A stretch of DNA of 64,000 nucleotides, from positions 150,916 to 214,915 of the forward strand of contig VZQC01006580.1 in NCBI GenBank assembly GCA_009823505.1, read 5' to 3'. Positions 47,341 to 58,400 of the stretch are shown here, piece by piece. The notes below the pieces were generated by a model. The model was not told the DNA's origin. It saw only the letters and a program-made list of their open reading frames with translations, and made no database searches. The DNA is from Rhizomys pruinosus (Eukaryota; Chordata; Mammalia; Rodentia; Spalacidae). Position numbers and translations under genes: made by a program. Position 1 is the stretch's first letter; the number at the start of each line of letters is the position of its first letter.

Positions 47341-48558
47341 CCACCTTTTATTTTTCTTATTTTTTTTTATTGATGCTTTGTGTATTTCATACATCAATTT
47401 CCAATTCAATTCAGGCATGTAGCCCTTTCCCTTCCCCCCACCCCACCCCTACCCATCCCAGATCATGCATTCTGCAGTAACTTTTCTGCATCTTTCTCTG
47501 TTTTTTTGTTTTGTTTTGTTTTCATTTTTTTTTAACAATAAGTGATAATCTGTGAGTACAAGCATCCTTCATGTAAAACCAATTTGCAAGCAGTTGTGCC
47601 CAAACCCACACAGCTCATGGGTCCCACCATCCAGCAGGGGGGCTTGTATGTTCAAATCAAAGTTGATCAAATAGTGTCCAGTCTATATTGTAATGTAGTT
47701 CACACCATTCACCCAATCGCAGCCTTACATTCTACCAAACAGCGCCACCCCTTCTTCCACAGATTTTTCCTTCCCTAGGCTTAGAAAAGGGGCACAGGTG
47801 GATGAAAAGCTAAACAGTCTACTTTCTCTGAGCTGTTGTCTTTTGGTCTCTGGTCAATTCTGCTGGATGTTTTTTTATGGGCTGACAGCTTGTCCAGGCA
47901 TAACCTTTCGATGCTACTAATGAGCACACGTAATTTAGCTATATAAGATATTTAAACATGATATATATTATATATATATTATTATAATATATATNTTCAC
48001 TAATGACTGTGTCCATCCTCCTATTTATAAAAACATGCAGGATAGAGTTTAGAATATATCTGTATGTATGTTTGAGTCAGATTAACTATTTCTTTCTGGG
48101 GGTAAGTGGATATAAGCCTCAGACTGTCCATAAGGTCAATACATAGCATGTTTGAGGTCAAAGACTAATCTATATAGTTTGTGGAAGAGTTCTTTCTTTG
48201 ATAGGTAGAAAAAGGAAACTTCTATTCAATTTTTGGAGGTTGTGGGGTGGGTAATGCAGAAGGAGATGAAAGAAGTAGTGATAAAAATCGGCAAGACTAT
48301 ATATGCATAAAGATAATATTTATAATCATACTTAATAAAGTGTATATATATATATATAGCCTTTCGATCCTACTAATGAAGCACACGCAATTAGATATAT
48401 AGGTGTTTAAACAGTTCTAATTGTTATGGTAGGTTACTTTGGTATAGACACAGATGTTTGGATGGTATGTTAATCCATGAATTACATTTCCTTCTGTTAA
48501 GTATGACAGTGTCTTCCTGTGGTTTATGACATCTCCTAACCATTAGAGGATGTAAAAC
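47341..48558 (-). mobile_element. R element copy 6, reverse, split by about 410 bp
   Basis: The T-rich end (A-tail on minus) is at 47341-47380, then the polypyrimidine run and the 3' part to about 47940. R resumes at 48356 with cctttcgatcctactaatga and ends at about 48558 in the block tccatgaattacatttcc..aaccattagaggatgtaaa. 47941-48355 is not R and contains the N. The resumption point is the second unit of the 67-bp repeat. Confidence 0.8.
47994..47994. other. Single N at an assembly join
   Basis: Sits in a TA-rich stretch between R sequence and unrelated sequence, like the N at 21491. Confidence 0.95.
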
Positions 48559-49029
48559 AACCCATTAAGCATTTCTTCTTTGTTTCTGTTTTCCTTCCAC
48601 TTGCCCATTTGATGTTTTATACTGTCCTCATAAACAATGTCAGGCAAATGTGTACATACCCCAGAATAGTTAAAATTATAATGTACACATCTATGTTATA
48701 TCACAGCTTATATTTATATCTTTAGAATATATGACAGCATGTGAAAGATCTTTCTTCTCATTTTGAAAGGCTTTACATTCAGTTTGAAAGATAATTTAGT
48801 TTAATAGAATCCTCAGCAAATTTATAAAGAAATTTTCAAACCTTTGCAAATGTTTGGCCTGCATGCGAAGAGCATGTTTCCTACACTTCATAAAGACAAA
48901 GAAACCCTCCAAATGAGAAAATGCTCACAATGAGGATGCTCTCAACCCCAGGATCTGCAGCTAAACACTCCGCACCTGCATGCTGCAGAAATTGCTAAGT
49001 GGAGGAAAGGGAAGTAGCATCCTAAAATG
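48559..49029. other. Unassigned sequence
   Basis: No feature recognised. Confidence 0.5.
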
Positions 49030-49222
49030 TTGTTGCTTTTTAGTAATGACTTATTTTTATTATTTTAATATCTTATTATTTTTATTTTATGTGTATGACT
49101 ATATAGCCTCTGTATGTAAGTGCACCCATGTCTTGCCATGTGGGTGCTGGGTTGAACTCCAGTCCTGAACAAGAGCAGCCAGTGCCCTTAACCTGAGAGT
49201 TGTCTCCCTAACCCCACGAGTG
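49030..49222 (-). mobile_element. B3-like SINE, reverse, internally deleted
   Basis: Tail ttattttatgtgtatgac, ctctgtatgtaagtgcaccc, then directly ccatgtgggtgctgggttg and the head. The central block is missing. Confidence 0.75.
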
Positions 49223-49860
49223 CCTTCTTTAATGTCGACAATATGCAAGAATAACTTCTCATTAATCCAGCAAAACCTATGCACTTGATCATCTACAAAT
49301 TAGAAAATTTTACAAAAAGTCAAAAGGAACAAATAAGGGATTTTAAACAATTTAACACAGGAGTAATTCAAGGCTGTTCTTACACTCATTAGAAGAAGAC
49401 TGGTTTTCATAATACTTGTAGGGCCAATATTTGCTCCAAGGTGATCCAGAGGTGGTGGCTCTTACACAGACAGGACCACAGGACCATTTTAACCAATCAA
49501 AATTAAGTTAATTAAAGTCTTAGTGTATCAGGAGCCACATTTGGAGCACAACTACACCAACTAGGCTCTACCTTCTTTCGGGTCTCTAATAAAGAGGAAT
49601 GAGGTACAGGAAAATCCAAGTCATGTCAGTGAGATTACATGACTACATGTGTCAAGGCCTCTTCTCTCAAGCATGGGCAGGGGTTGGGGTGGGGAATATA
49701 AGTATCTGAGGAGCAGAGGATAAAGCCATTGAAGAAGAGAAGTGAGATAGCACTAACATATTTACATTTGACCTATTTCTCTGACTTTCTGCATTCAAGC
49801 TTGGACTGAAGTTTAAATGGAGAATAAAAATGGCTTTTAATAGAAATATGATGGGATATG
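49223..49860. other. Unassigned sequence
   Basis: No feature recognised. Confidence 0.5.
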
Positions 49861-49861
49861 G

Positions 49862-50065
49862 GGGCTGCAGACATGGCTCAGCAGTTAAGAACACTGGCTG
49901 CTCTTGCAAGAGGAACTATGTTCAATTCACAACACCCACATGGCAGTTCCAGGGGATCCGATGCCCTCTTCTCACCTCTGCAGGCATAGTCTGACACGTG
50001 TGCACTGACATACATGCAGGCAATGTACTTATATACATAAAATAGAAATAATATTTTTAATCATA
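49862..50065 (+). mobile_element. B3-like SINE, forward
   Basis: ggggctgcagacatggctca head, acacccacatggcagttcca, tgccctcttctcacctctgcagg, A-rich end. Single copy of the region duplicated in young SINEs. Confidence 0.85.
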
Positions 50066-50369
50066 GGAGAGTAACTACTGCCTCCATTTATAAACACATG
50101 CTCATTAATTGGGGGTATAAGATTTCAATCATCTCATCATCCCAAATTTAGTCAAGGAGACATTCAACTTAGATAATACTAAAGGCAGATAAATTTTGTT
50201 GACTTGATTCTCTTTGATTCTGAGTGATAGCTGCCATATATTCAGAAACGTATAAAAACTTGTAGATATTAAAGACATACTTCAAAAACAAGTGTTCTTA
50301 TATTTTTATTGAATTATTGTGATTTTCAGACAACGTATTTTGATCTGATCACATTTAGATCCCCTCCTG
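50066..50369. other. AT-rich spacer, nothing recognised
   Basis: No supported feature. Confidence 0.5.
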
Positions 50370-50556
50370 TATCTGCACTACACATGTGTAAGTGCACACA
50401 TGTTGAGCAATGCCTTCAGATGTCAGAAGAGGGTGTTGGATCCCCTAAAACTGGAGATATGGAGGGTTGTTAGCTGTCATATGGGTGCTGGGAATATATG
50501 AGGTCATCTGCAAGAGTACACAGTGCTCTTAAATGCTTAGCCATCTTCTTAGCCCC
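50370..50556 (-). mobile_element. B3-like SINE, reverse
   Basis: tgtaagtgcacacatgttg, gtcagaagagggtgttggat and the head ending ttcttagcccc. No 17-bp duplication. Confidence 0.8.
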
Positions 50557-51000
50557 ATAGTTTGTTATTTCTTCCCCTCTTCCCCATGACTAGACTGAAA
50601 TTTTCTGTGGTTTGTGCATGCATAGAGCTTGTGCATGCTGCTGCCAGTGCTGTTAGTTCAAATGAGTAACTGGGAAGCTGTAGAAAACTCTTGTAATAAT
50701 CTCCCTCTGTTACAAAAAAAGAAAAAGAGCTGTTTGAGGAGAAGACAAATACACCTTTTTGAAAATGAATAAACACATATTTTGAATAAAAAATATATTA
50801 GTCTAAGGTTTTTTTCTTGAAAATCTATGATATCTCCAGAAAGGAACCATGAGGATAAAAGAGAAGAAAGTGTTCAAGGGATGGGTATAGTAAGAGTTAG
50901 GTGATCTTAAGGGGGAAATAGGATAATGGGAATGACATTAGATAAAGAGGGTTTAGGAAGGGTTATTTAGGGGGAGTGGAAAGAGGTGTAAATAATGCTT
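50557..51000. other. Unassigned sequence
   Basis: No feature recognised. Confidence 0.5.
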
Positions 51001-51006
51001 AGATGG

Positions 51007-51353
51007 TGTGGTGGTTTGAATATCCCTAGAGGCTCCAAATATTTGGGCATTTTGTCCCCAGTTGGTGGAGCTGTTTTGGGAGGTCTTAGATGGTTTGGCC
51101 AGGCTGGAAGAAGCAGATCACTGGGAGCAGGCTTAGAGAGTTCAAAGGCCTTGCCAGTCTCCAGTCTTGCTCTGTTTCCTGTAACTACTTGAAAATGTGA
51201 AGCTCTGTTTTCTGCTGCTGCCACCCTGCCCCCCCCCCCACCACAGTAGACTCTAATTCCCCTGGAACCATCAACTGTAAGCTCTTTCTTCTTATAATTT
51301 CCCTTGGTCTTGATTGTGGTGGTTCTATCACACAACAGAAAAGTGATTAATAA
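51007..51353 (+). mobile_element. ORR1-like ERVL-MaLR solo LTR, forward
   Basis: Begins tgtggtggtttgaatatccc, with ttgtccccagttggtggag and gtgattaataaag at the end. A possible 5-bp duplication is agatg (51001-51005 and 51354-51358, one base off the left end). A C-run is at 51228-51240. Confidence 0.75.
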
Positions 51354-51429
51354 AGATGTATTGAAAAACCAGGTGGAAATGTATTATTTCAAAGTCCACT
51401 GAAAATATTCATAGGATAATTATAGGCGT

Positions 51430-51915
51430 ACAAGTACATGTCATAGCTAAAGGCTTTATAACCAAAAACACAGTGGCTGGCAAGAGAAACTTCTCTTGAA
51501 GTGCTTGATCAAGGTATTCCAAGAGATTCCCAAAATAACACAGGCTTCTATCACAATGCTTAATTGCCTCCTAGCCCTTGGAGGTAAGACCACATTGCTG
51601 AAGACAGGCTGCATTTCAAATTCAGGACTTGGAGCAACGAAGCTAGAACTGTGCTGGGAGCTTCCTCCCTGCAGACTAGCCTTTATGGTATCAAAGGATA
51701 CTCTACAAAGTTCCAAGGAATAAAATCAGTCACTTGTCCTACTCAGCGTCAATGCTTAATTGCTATAACAGTTACTGCCCTAGCAAAATATGGTAATTAT
51801 GTGCAATAGTGGTACTTTTATCTTGGGTCTAATCAACAGCTTTCAAATTAAAGTTAAAAGCTTCTCACCCAGTTAGAGAGAACTCATGTGTTAGGTACTG
51901 AAAAAAAATAATCAA
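51430..51915. repeat. Unclassified dispersed repeat, copy 2
   Basis: Partner of 33545-33985. It lies just left of a retroviral integrase remnant, so the family may be part of an old endogenous retrovirus, but I cannot name a domain in it. Confidence 0.5.
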
Positions 51916-52004
51916 ATTACTTTTTCAATTTACTAACCTACTCTCCCTATATGGCTATCAATATTTATCTCTATGTAAAACCTCATTCAGTGATGAACTC
52001 GCTC

Positions 52005-52245
52005 TGATTTTATTGAATAGCGTTTGTTCCAGGCAAGAATTACTTGGTCTCCAGAGGAAAATCACCACACTAACTCTCTTGTGGGTCTTTCACTTATCAC
52101 AGGCACACACTCAACAAATTATACGATCCTGTCCCGACTGCCAGTCACTGAACACCATCAAATTGAGAGAAGTCACACCAGAGCTGACTGTCCCAATGAA
52201 CTTTTGGCAATGAAACTGACTTACATAAATATCTTTGGTCTTTCA
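52005..52245 (+). pseudogene. Retroviral-type integrase N-terminal remnant
   Basis: An HH..CxxC zinc-binding pattern is visible across two frames: paired His in one frame near 52062, and a frame with CPDCQ near 52132-52146. A Trp-Gln pair at the usual distance (near 52203) marks the entry to the integrase catalytic core in retro-like elements. One-base shifts and stops inside and after it show decay. No catalytic core follows. Its flanks are SINE and LTR, so it is an isolated fragment of an old endogenous retrovirus. Confidence 0.6.
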
Positions 52246-52389
52246 TTTTTTTTTCATCAGCTGCCAAAAATCTCTTGATGTCGATTCTGTACAGAGAGGA
52301 ATCTAGTTGCCCTACCTGTGCCACTCACAACAGAAGCCCTTTTTGGTCTGTTTTTAATTGTCTCATATATATGCTAATATATTTTTAAA

Positions 52390-52603
52390 TTTTTATTTAT
52401 ATTTTATATATATGAGTATATTGTCTACATGTGTGTAAGTGCACCCATGTTGGGCAATGTCTGTGGGAGACAGAAGAGAACCCCTGGAACTGGAGTTATG
52501 GGTGGTTGTTAGCTGCCATGTAGGTGCTGGGATTCAGATTTGGACCTGGGTATTCTGTAGGAATAGTCAGAGCTCTTAACCAATGAGCCATCTTTCCAGC
52601 CTC
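52390..52603 (-). mobile_element. B3-like SINE, reverse
   Basis: gtgtgtaagtgcacccatg, aacccctggaactggagtta and the head ending atctttccagcctc. No 17-bp duplication. Confidence 0.85.
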
Positions 52604-52629
52604 AAAGAATGAGGATTTTTTTTTAGATT

Positions 52630-52790
52630 TTTTTTTTTTTTTGGTCTTTTAGAGACAGTTGTCTCCTGTATCGGCCCAGAGTGGCCTGAAACATAAACTA
52701 TGTAAACCATGCAGGCCTAGAACTCACAAAGATCACCTGACTCTGTCTTCCAAATGCTGTGATTAAAGACCTATGCCACCATACCTAGTT
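52630..52790 (-). mobile_element. B1 SINE, reverse, diverged
   Basis: T-run, ggtcttttagagacag, cctagaactcacaaagatc and gattaaagacctatgccacc. Confidence 0.85.
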
Positions 52791-52869
52791 GCTAATATCT
52801 TTAGGGTTTTATTTTGTTACTGCCCAAACACAAAAATCTGCTTTGGCTGGTTAAAATATAAGTGCAAAA

Positions 52870-53200
52870 ACTGGGGCTAGAGAGCTGGGGTGGGCCCTTT
52901 GCCTGCGTGTATTTTTTACAAAGTTTTATTTTGTTTAGGCGCCGACCGCTCTTCACGAGGGACACTGGCGGGGGGTTCGATCCCCCCAGCACCACACGTG
53001 GGCTAGGCCTGAGAAAGAGCTGGAAGCTGAGTGACGTGAGACCAGATGAACTCCAATTCCAGAGGGAGGAGACTCCAGCCCAGGGGAATCCAAGACCCTC
53101 TTGCTGACCTCCGCGAGCGTTGGTTTGCACGCACAGGGTGGGGTGCACAGACTGCAGTGCAGACAGTAAGCATTGTTCATTTACACATACAGAACATATA
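52870..53200 (+). mobile_element. B3-like SINE, forward, error-like
   Basis: Order of a young SINE (ggggctagagag, gttcgatccccccagcacc, aactccaattccag, cccaggggaatccaagaccc, gacctccgcg, A-tail), but with many small insertions, including about 45 bp near 52890-52935. Marks the start of the error-like region. Confidence 0.75.
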
Positions 53201-53249
53201 AATAAAAAAATTAAAAAAATAATAAGTCAAAAACTAAATGTTTGTCCCC

Positions 53250-53310
53250 GAGACATGATCTTCCAAATGAGGTGAATCATGTTTTGTGTGGGTTTGGAAG
53301 ATCATGTCTC
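53250..53310. repeat. 18-bp perfect inverted repeat (hairpin)
   Basis: gagacatgatcttccaaa at 53250-53267 and its exact reverse complement at 53293-53310, with a 25-nt loop. Confidence 0.95.
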
Positions 53311-54005
53311 TGTGACGTCCTCTAGGTTAATTATATACCAGAGATAGGAAGCCATTATTGTGGCTGTATACTAATGTAATTATTTCCATATTCTTTAATA
53401 CATCAAACACAAAGGGTAAGATCATTAAAAAGAATTAAGATTATAGTTTGCTGTGCGTGAGGAACAACATTTATAAGTGGTAAATATTTTAAAAAATAAG
53501 TTAGAGTGTTGTGTGGTCAGAGTGTATATGTTTTTAGAAGTGTGGGTCTCAATTTTTATCTACGTAGGGCTACAAAAAATTTTTTTTTTTAAAAAAAAGT
53601 TTTATCATAATCCATCTAGATTTTTATAACTTGAATCAGTTATTTGCCGACTTAGTCTAATGGCGGGGGCTGTGGTTTGGTTTTATTTTTTTCGGGGGGT
53701 AATCTCCTTATATTGGAGCTTCCGCTTCTGCACCAACCTTCTTGTACTCTCCCCCTACGCGCAGCGCGGTCCTTAGGGTTTCTCTTCTTTAGCGTGATGG
53801 GAAAGAAGAAACAGAAAAGCTGGGGTCCCTATCTGAAAAAATGCAAAGAGAAAAGAGAGACTTTTGTCCTGAAATTCCAGCACTCATGAATAGCTCTCAT
53901 GTAACCTTGAATGAAAGCGAACCAGGGATGAATGTAAAGGATAGTCTGACGAGATTAAGGGTGGAGGCAAATTTGAAACTTTAATGACCCGGGGGGGGGG
54001 AGCTG
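53311..54005. other. Unassigned error-like sequence
   Basis: CpG- and homopolymer-rich compared with the rest of the window. The 70-codon frame at 53677 has no recognised domain. Confidence 0.4.
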
Positions 54006-54009
54006 GGAG

Positions 54010-54345
54010 TGGAGAATGGGAACTAGCCAGTTGCGGTGAAGGAGGCGCCGGACCCCGGACCCGCTCTTCTTACAGATGGCGCGGGCGGGGGGTTCGCATC
54101 GCCCGCGAGCACCCACATGGCGGCCGCTAGCGGGCCGAGCAGCCGAGAGGCCGTCTGGCTGTGAGATAACTCCAATTCCAGCTGCGGGGGGTGGGGTGAG
54201 AGAACTTCCAGTTCGAGGGGGGAGTTAATGAATCCGAGACCCTCTTCTGACCTCGCCGGCGGGCATTTGCGGGGGACACGGGTGGTATGCACACAACCTG
54301 CCATTCGCAGGACAGTTTTACATTCTATACACCTACGAAATTACA
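54010..54345 (+). mobile_element. B3-like SINE, forward, strongly error-like
   Basis: Recognisable by agcacccacatggcggc, aactccaattccag, cttccagttcgagggg, gagaccctcttctgacctc and an A-tail. It is swollen to about 335 bp by C/G-rich insertions. Confidence 0.7.
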
Positions 54346-55235
54346 ATTAATAATATAAGAAAAAAAAAAAGAAACTTTTTTAATGACGCCTAACAGTTGG
54401 AATGAGACAAGGAGGCAATTTTGCCTTACTTATGGGTTTGGCCCTCCTGGCAAGGAGAAGGAGATGCCTTCCTGGCAAGGGACGGACTCTTTGCACTGGG
54501 CGAAGAAACAAGGCATCCCAGGGGTTCCAGTTGCTCCGCACAGAGCAAGGAAAAGGCTCCATGTGTAAGTTTGAGCAGACAAGAGAGATTCCCTTGGCGC
54601 ATTCTGGGTGATGATCTTATACTCATGGAACTAGACTAGTGTCCTCAGGTTTCAGTAGTATCCACTGGTTTAAAAATGTATAATTCAGTCTATTTATTTA
54701 TTGATTATTATGTGTTGGTAACTAATTACAGAAGTGTTTGATTGTTTTGGTTCATAGGATTTAAGCAGATTGCCAGTGCAGTTTTTTCCAAAACATCCCA
54801 ATCCATGTGTAAATGAAAACAAACATCCATGAAAACCACACCATGCATTACTTCTTTTCCAGGCTTCTTTCTTCTTCCGTCTCAAAAGGCAGGTCATCGG
54901 ATGATATTTACATTCATACTATATAATGTACAGATTAAATTTAAGGATAAAAGTGTAGAAGTAGTAAAGAGGAGTAATAGACTACTTTTCCTAAGTCTTC
55001 GCCATGAAAATTATGGCGTCATTTCAACAAAAAAGGAGTTTCGGATTTTGTTTGTTTGTTCTTTTTCCAGTTTTTTCTGTTTAAAGACACGGTGCACTAT
55101 TTGCCATAATTTCTGGCAAAACAGGGAATAACGGAAATCTTTTTCTGCAAAATTGACAGATTTTGTCTGTGGAAAAAACTCAAAGACAGTTTCAGATGAA
55201 AATAAAAAAAAATCGTGGGGGGGGGTTAAAAAAAT
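54346..55235. other. Unassigned error-like sequence
   Basis: A short local duplication (ctcctggcaagg / ttcctggcaaggg near 54444-54481) is seen. Overlapping short frames on both strands at 54380-54640 are not gene-like. Confidence 0.4.
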
Positions 55236-55460
55236 CTCGGGTGGGGCGTGTGTGTGGTGTGGTGTGGGTGCATGGCCTTTTAAGGGTCCAGCAGGAATTG
55301 GGCGGGCAGAAGGAGGCGGGAGTTGCGGCAGAGAGGGAGGTGGTGGAATCTTTGTGAGTTCAAGGCCAGCCTGGCGTACAGAATGAGTTCCAGGACAAAG
55401 ATTCGCCTGCCTCTACCCCCCAAATTTCAGGATGACAGGTGTGCACCACCAAGCCCAAAA
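55236..55460. mobile_element. Two B1 parts facing each other, error-like
   Basis: Forward B1 to gagttcaaggccagcctggc and gagttccaggac (to about 55398), then directly reverse B1 attcgcctgcctctacc to gtgcaccaccaagccc. A fold-back arrangement. Confidence 0.6.
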
Positions 55461-55899
55461 AATAAAATAAAATTAATGTAAAAAAATTAGTAAAAGTAGA
55501 AGTAAAAAAGAATCAAATATAAGACAGTTGTTGAGGTATTACTATGTGTAGTGTGGGTTTTTTCCTTTCGGTTGTCATTTTTTATTATTTATTTTAACCT
55601 ATGATTTTGGAAGAAAGAAAAAGAAAGAAACTATATGAAAATAGACATAAAAGTTGGGAAGAAAGCAGGACCGCAAATCGACATAACAGTGTTTGTTTGC
55701 CGGTAAGAAAATAAGTCCCAAAGCAAGTTCATTTGGTGGTATTTAATTTTTAATTTTTTTAAGGGGATTCTGGACAATACATATGACACAGTGTTTTTCC
55801 GATAACAATAGATTTGTTCTCTCAGTATGTCAGTGACACAATTAAATATAATTGTTGCATTTTTTTTTCCAAGTATTATGTGCGCAGAGTTTGAAAACA
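55461..55899. other. Unassigned error-like sequence
   Basis: AT-rich, nothing recognised. Confidence 0.4.
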
Positions 55900-58400
55900 A
55901 CCAAGGTTTGGTTCCCCTATCGGTCCGCAGTTGGCGAAGATTGTATTGGACAGGGGTGGGAGTATGTTGATCAATTCAGGTTGCAAAGACTATCTTCCTA
56001 TTATCTCTGTTTCACCCCTATATCGTCCACAGACTTAAAGATAGACCACCCCCTCCTCTTCCGCGGTTTGTTCCTTGGGCTTTGGGAAAAGGGGCACAAG
56101 TAGGTGAAAAGAAAACGCAGTGTCTACTGGGGTGGGCACCAAGTAATTATGGTGAGAAGAACACAACAGTTCTAATTTCCTTGGAGTTTGTCTTTTGGCG
56201 ACTTGCCGGTTCTGTTTAGTTTGTTTCCTTTCATGGATTGACCGCTTTCCCAGTGATACCCTTTCTTTTCAGTCATACTAACAACACTCAAGCTATTGGA
56301 TGTACATGCGAGATTTTTAAGCGGTAAGTACCACCTATGTGTCAAGCTAAGCTGTGAGTATCAGCTGGTTAGCTGGAGCCTTAGGACACAGTATTTGGGG
56401 GTGCTTGGCTGCTATTTTATAGTGATTATGCTAATCCGCAAACTGTCGTTTTGCGTCTCTCAAAGGGGGGGGGGGGGTGGTGACTGTCGCCAAGTTCTTT
56501 TATTGTGGTTTATAACATCGCCTAACCACAAGAGGAGGGCAGGTAAGCTTGGTGTGGCATCCGCTTGTGAGTTTTGCTCCAAGGAGAGAGCTAATTAGCC
56601 AAATAGATTTGGGATAAATATAGGGAACTTGGCTGGCACTTTTGCACAGTATCTCCAGGCTTGTTGAGGTGGGGTCTCGGGTTTGTAGCTGACTATTTTT
56701 CGGAGGAGGAGGGAGTTCTTCTTGTTGTCTCAGGGGCGAACAATTTTAATATTTGCTTGTATGCCCTTTGTAGTGGGCCTTTGGTAAGCTCTCTAGCATT
56801 TTCGGATGGGGAGGGCCAGTTGACGCTCGCACGGTGGGGAACGTCTCATAACATTGTTCATGCCGCTTTTTTTCACACCAGGTCTTCCGACAACAGCGGG
56901 ACTCTTACTGCTTTTCTCCTTGCAGATATCCCAATTTTATAGGCAAAAGGCCTTCTTTATAAAATTGGGTGGGGGGGTGTGGGGTGGGGGTTGTGGTTGT
57001 TGTTTGAATCCCTATGGGGGGGTGGGGGGGGGGGGGGTTTGAATCCCCTAGCCAACTTCTCCTAGGCAGACAGATAATGTCCTTGCTGATGTTCAGTGCT
57101 TTCCGTGTAGTAAGGTTAGCATAATATATTTTGTTTTAATTACACGGTTAAACTTTATACTACTACGTTTTAGCTGGGTGTGGTGGCGTGGTGTGGGGGG
57201 GTTGGTACGCTTGGTGTGTGGTTGTGGGGTGGGTTTCTGGGGTTCACCCACTACCCCCCCTTTGGTGGGTGGTGGGGGGTGGGGGGGGGTGTGTGGGGGG
57301 GGTGGGTGGGTTTTTTTTTTTTTTTTTGGTGGGGGGGGGGGCTGGTCGGGGGGGGGGTGGGGTTGGTCTCGGCTTTGGGGCCCTTGGGGGGGTGGGTGGG
57401 TGGGGTGTGGGTATTTTTGCGCTCTAGGGCGTGGGGGGGGGGGGGTCCGGGGGGGGTTCTGGGGGCCATTGACGGTTGGCTCTAGATAGAGGGGCAAAAT
57501 ATCCTTTCACAAAGGTTCGCAGGTATGCCTATCACTCAGTTCATACGTTTGTGCCTTTGATTTTTTTTTCCCTCCCTCTTCCCCTTTTCTCCTCTGTCTT
57601 GGTCTGTTTTGTTTTAGGGGTTTTTTTTGTTGCCTGTTGTTTTATAGGGGAAATTACCACTGTAACAATTGTCTCTACTTTACAGTTTGGGAGTGGTTTC
57701 ACTACATTGGGTTTCATTGCCATCCTGTTTTTCTTTTTTCCAAAAAAGAAACAGACAAAGCAAAAAAAAAACCTCGAGGGGGGGGGGGGTTGGCGTGGGG
57801 GGTGGGGGCTGCTTTGGGTGGTAGGAAGGGGGCGGGGGATGGGGGTGGCTTGGGGCGAGGGGGGGTGGGGGTTAGGGAACGGTTTATCAGCGGTGATATT
57901 AGGGTCCATTTGCTTAATTACATGCTACACTTATTAACAGTCAACCCCCAATATTATTCAGAGCGTATACAGATGCTCAGTGACCGTGTCCCAGGCAGTC
58001 TGATGTTCCTCATTCCTTAGTGTTCAGAAGGGTGGGGTCAAACTTCTCTTGCTGACATTCCCCAAGTTTCATCTCTGCACAACCATGAATTTGTTATGTT
58101 TTTAGGCATTTTTTCGATTGGTGAGCTTTACCTGCGTGGGATGGTAGATAAAATTCTTTCCTCCTCCCGGTTTGGTATTTTTTCAACGATCAGAAAAATT
58201 TGAACATTTGGTATGCGCAAATAGGATTGCAACACGGAGTTTTGTCGCAATTTGTATCCCAGAAAGGGCTTTACCCCCCCTTCCCCCTCCCTCTTTTTTT
58301 TTTTTTTTTCGTAGGTTTTTGGTGTGGGGTTTGACCTATAGATGATAATGGGGGCTTAAGTTTATTCACATACCCAAATAATGCAGGACGCTCACGGCAA
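55900..58400 (-). mobile_element. R element copy 7, reverse, long, error-like
   Basis: On the plus strand the order is 3' part reversed (55900-56640), the join seen in copy 2 (caggtcttccgacaacagcg at about 56880), then the 5' half (56920-58400; for example gaatcccctagccaac, ggggtttgacc). That is one uninverted copy in minus orientation, the longest seen. It contains many insertions and the G-rich block at 57170-57480. Confidence 0.6.
57170..57480 (+). repeat. G/T-dominated low-complexity block
   Basis: About 300 bp of nearly only G and T on the plus strand, with G-runs up to 12 or more. The open frames on both strands (Gly/Val-rich and Pro/His-rich) are by-products of this composition. Confidence 0.85.

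Noticed and set aside
54380..54640. Cluster of overlapping short frames on both strands
   Set aside because: Within error-like sequence and open in several frames at once. No motif.
56854..57042. G-quadruplex promoter or CpG island
   Set aside because: G-runs occur only in the error-like copy of R and not in the clean copies. No neighbouring gene.
57093..57937. Several Gly/Val-rich and Pro/His-rich frames of 100-150 codons
   Set aside because: Produced by a G/T-only block and homopolymers in error-like sequence, open on both strands at once.
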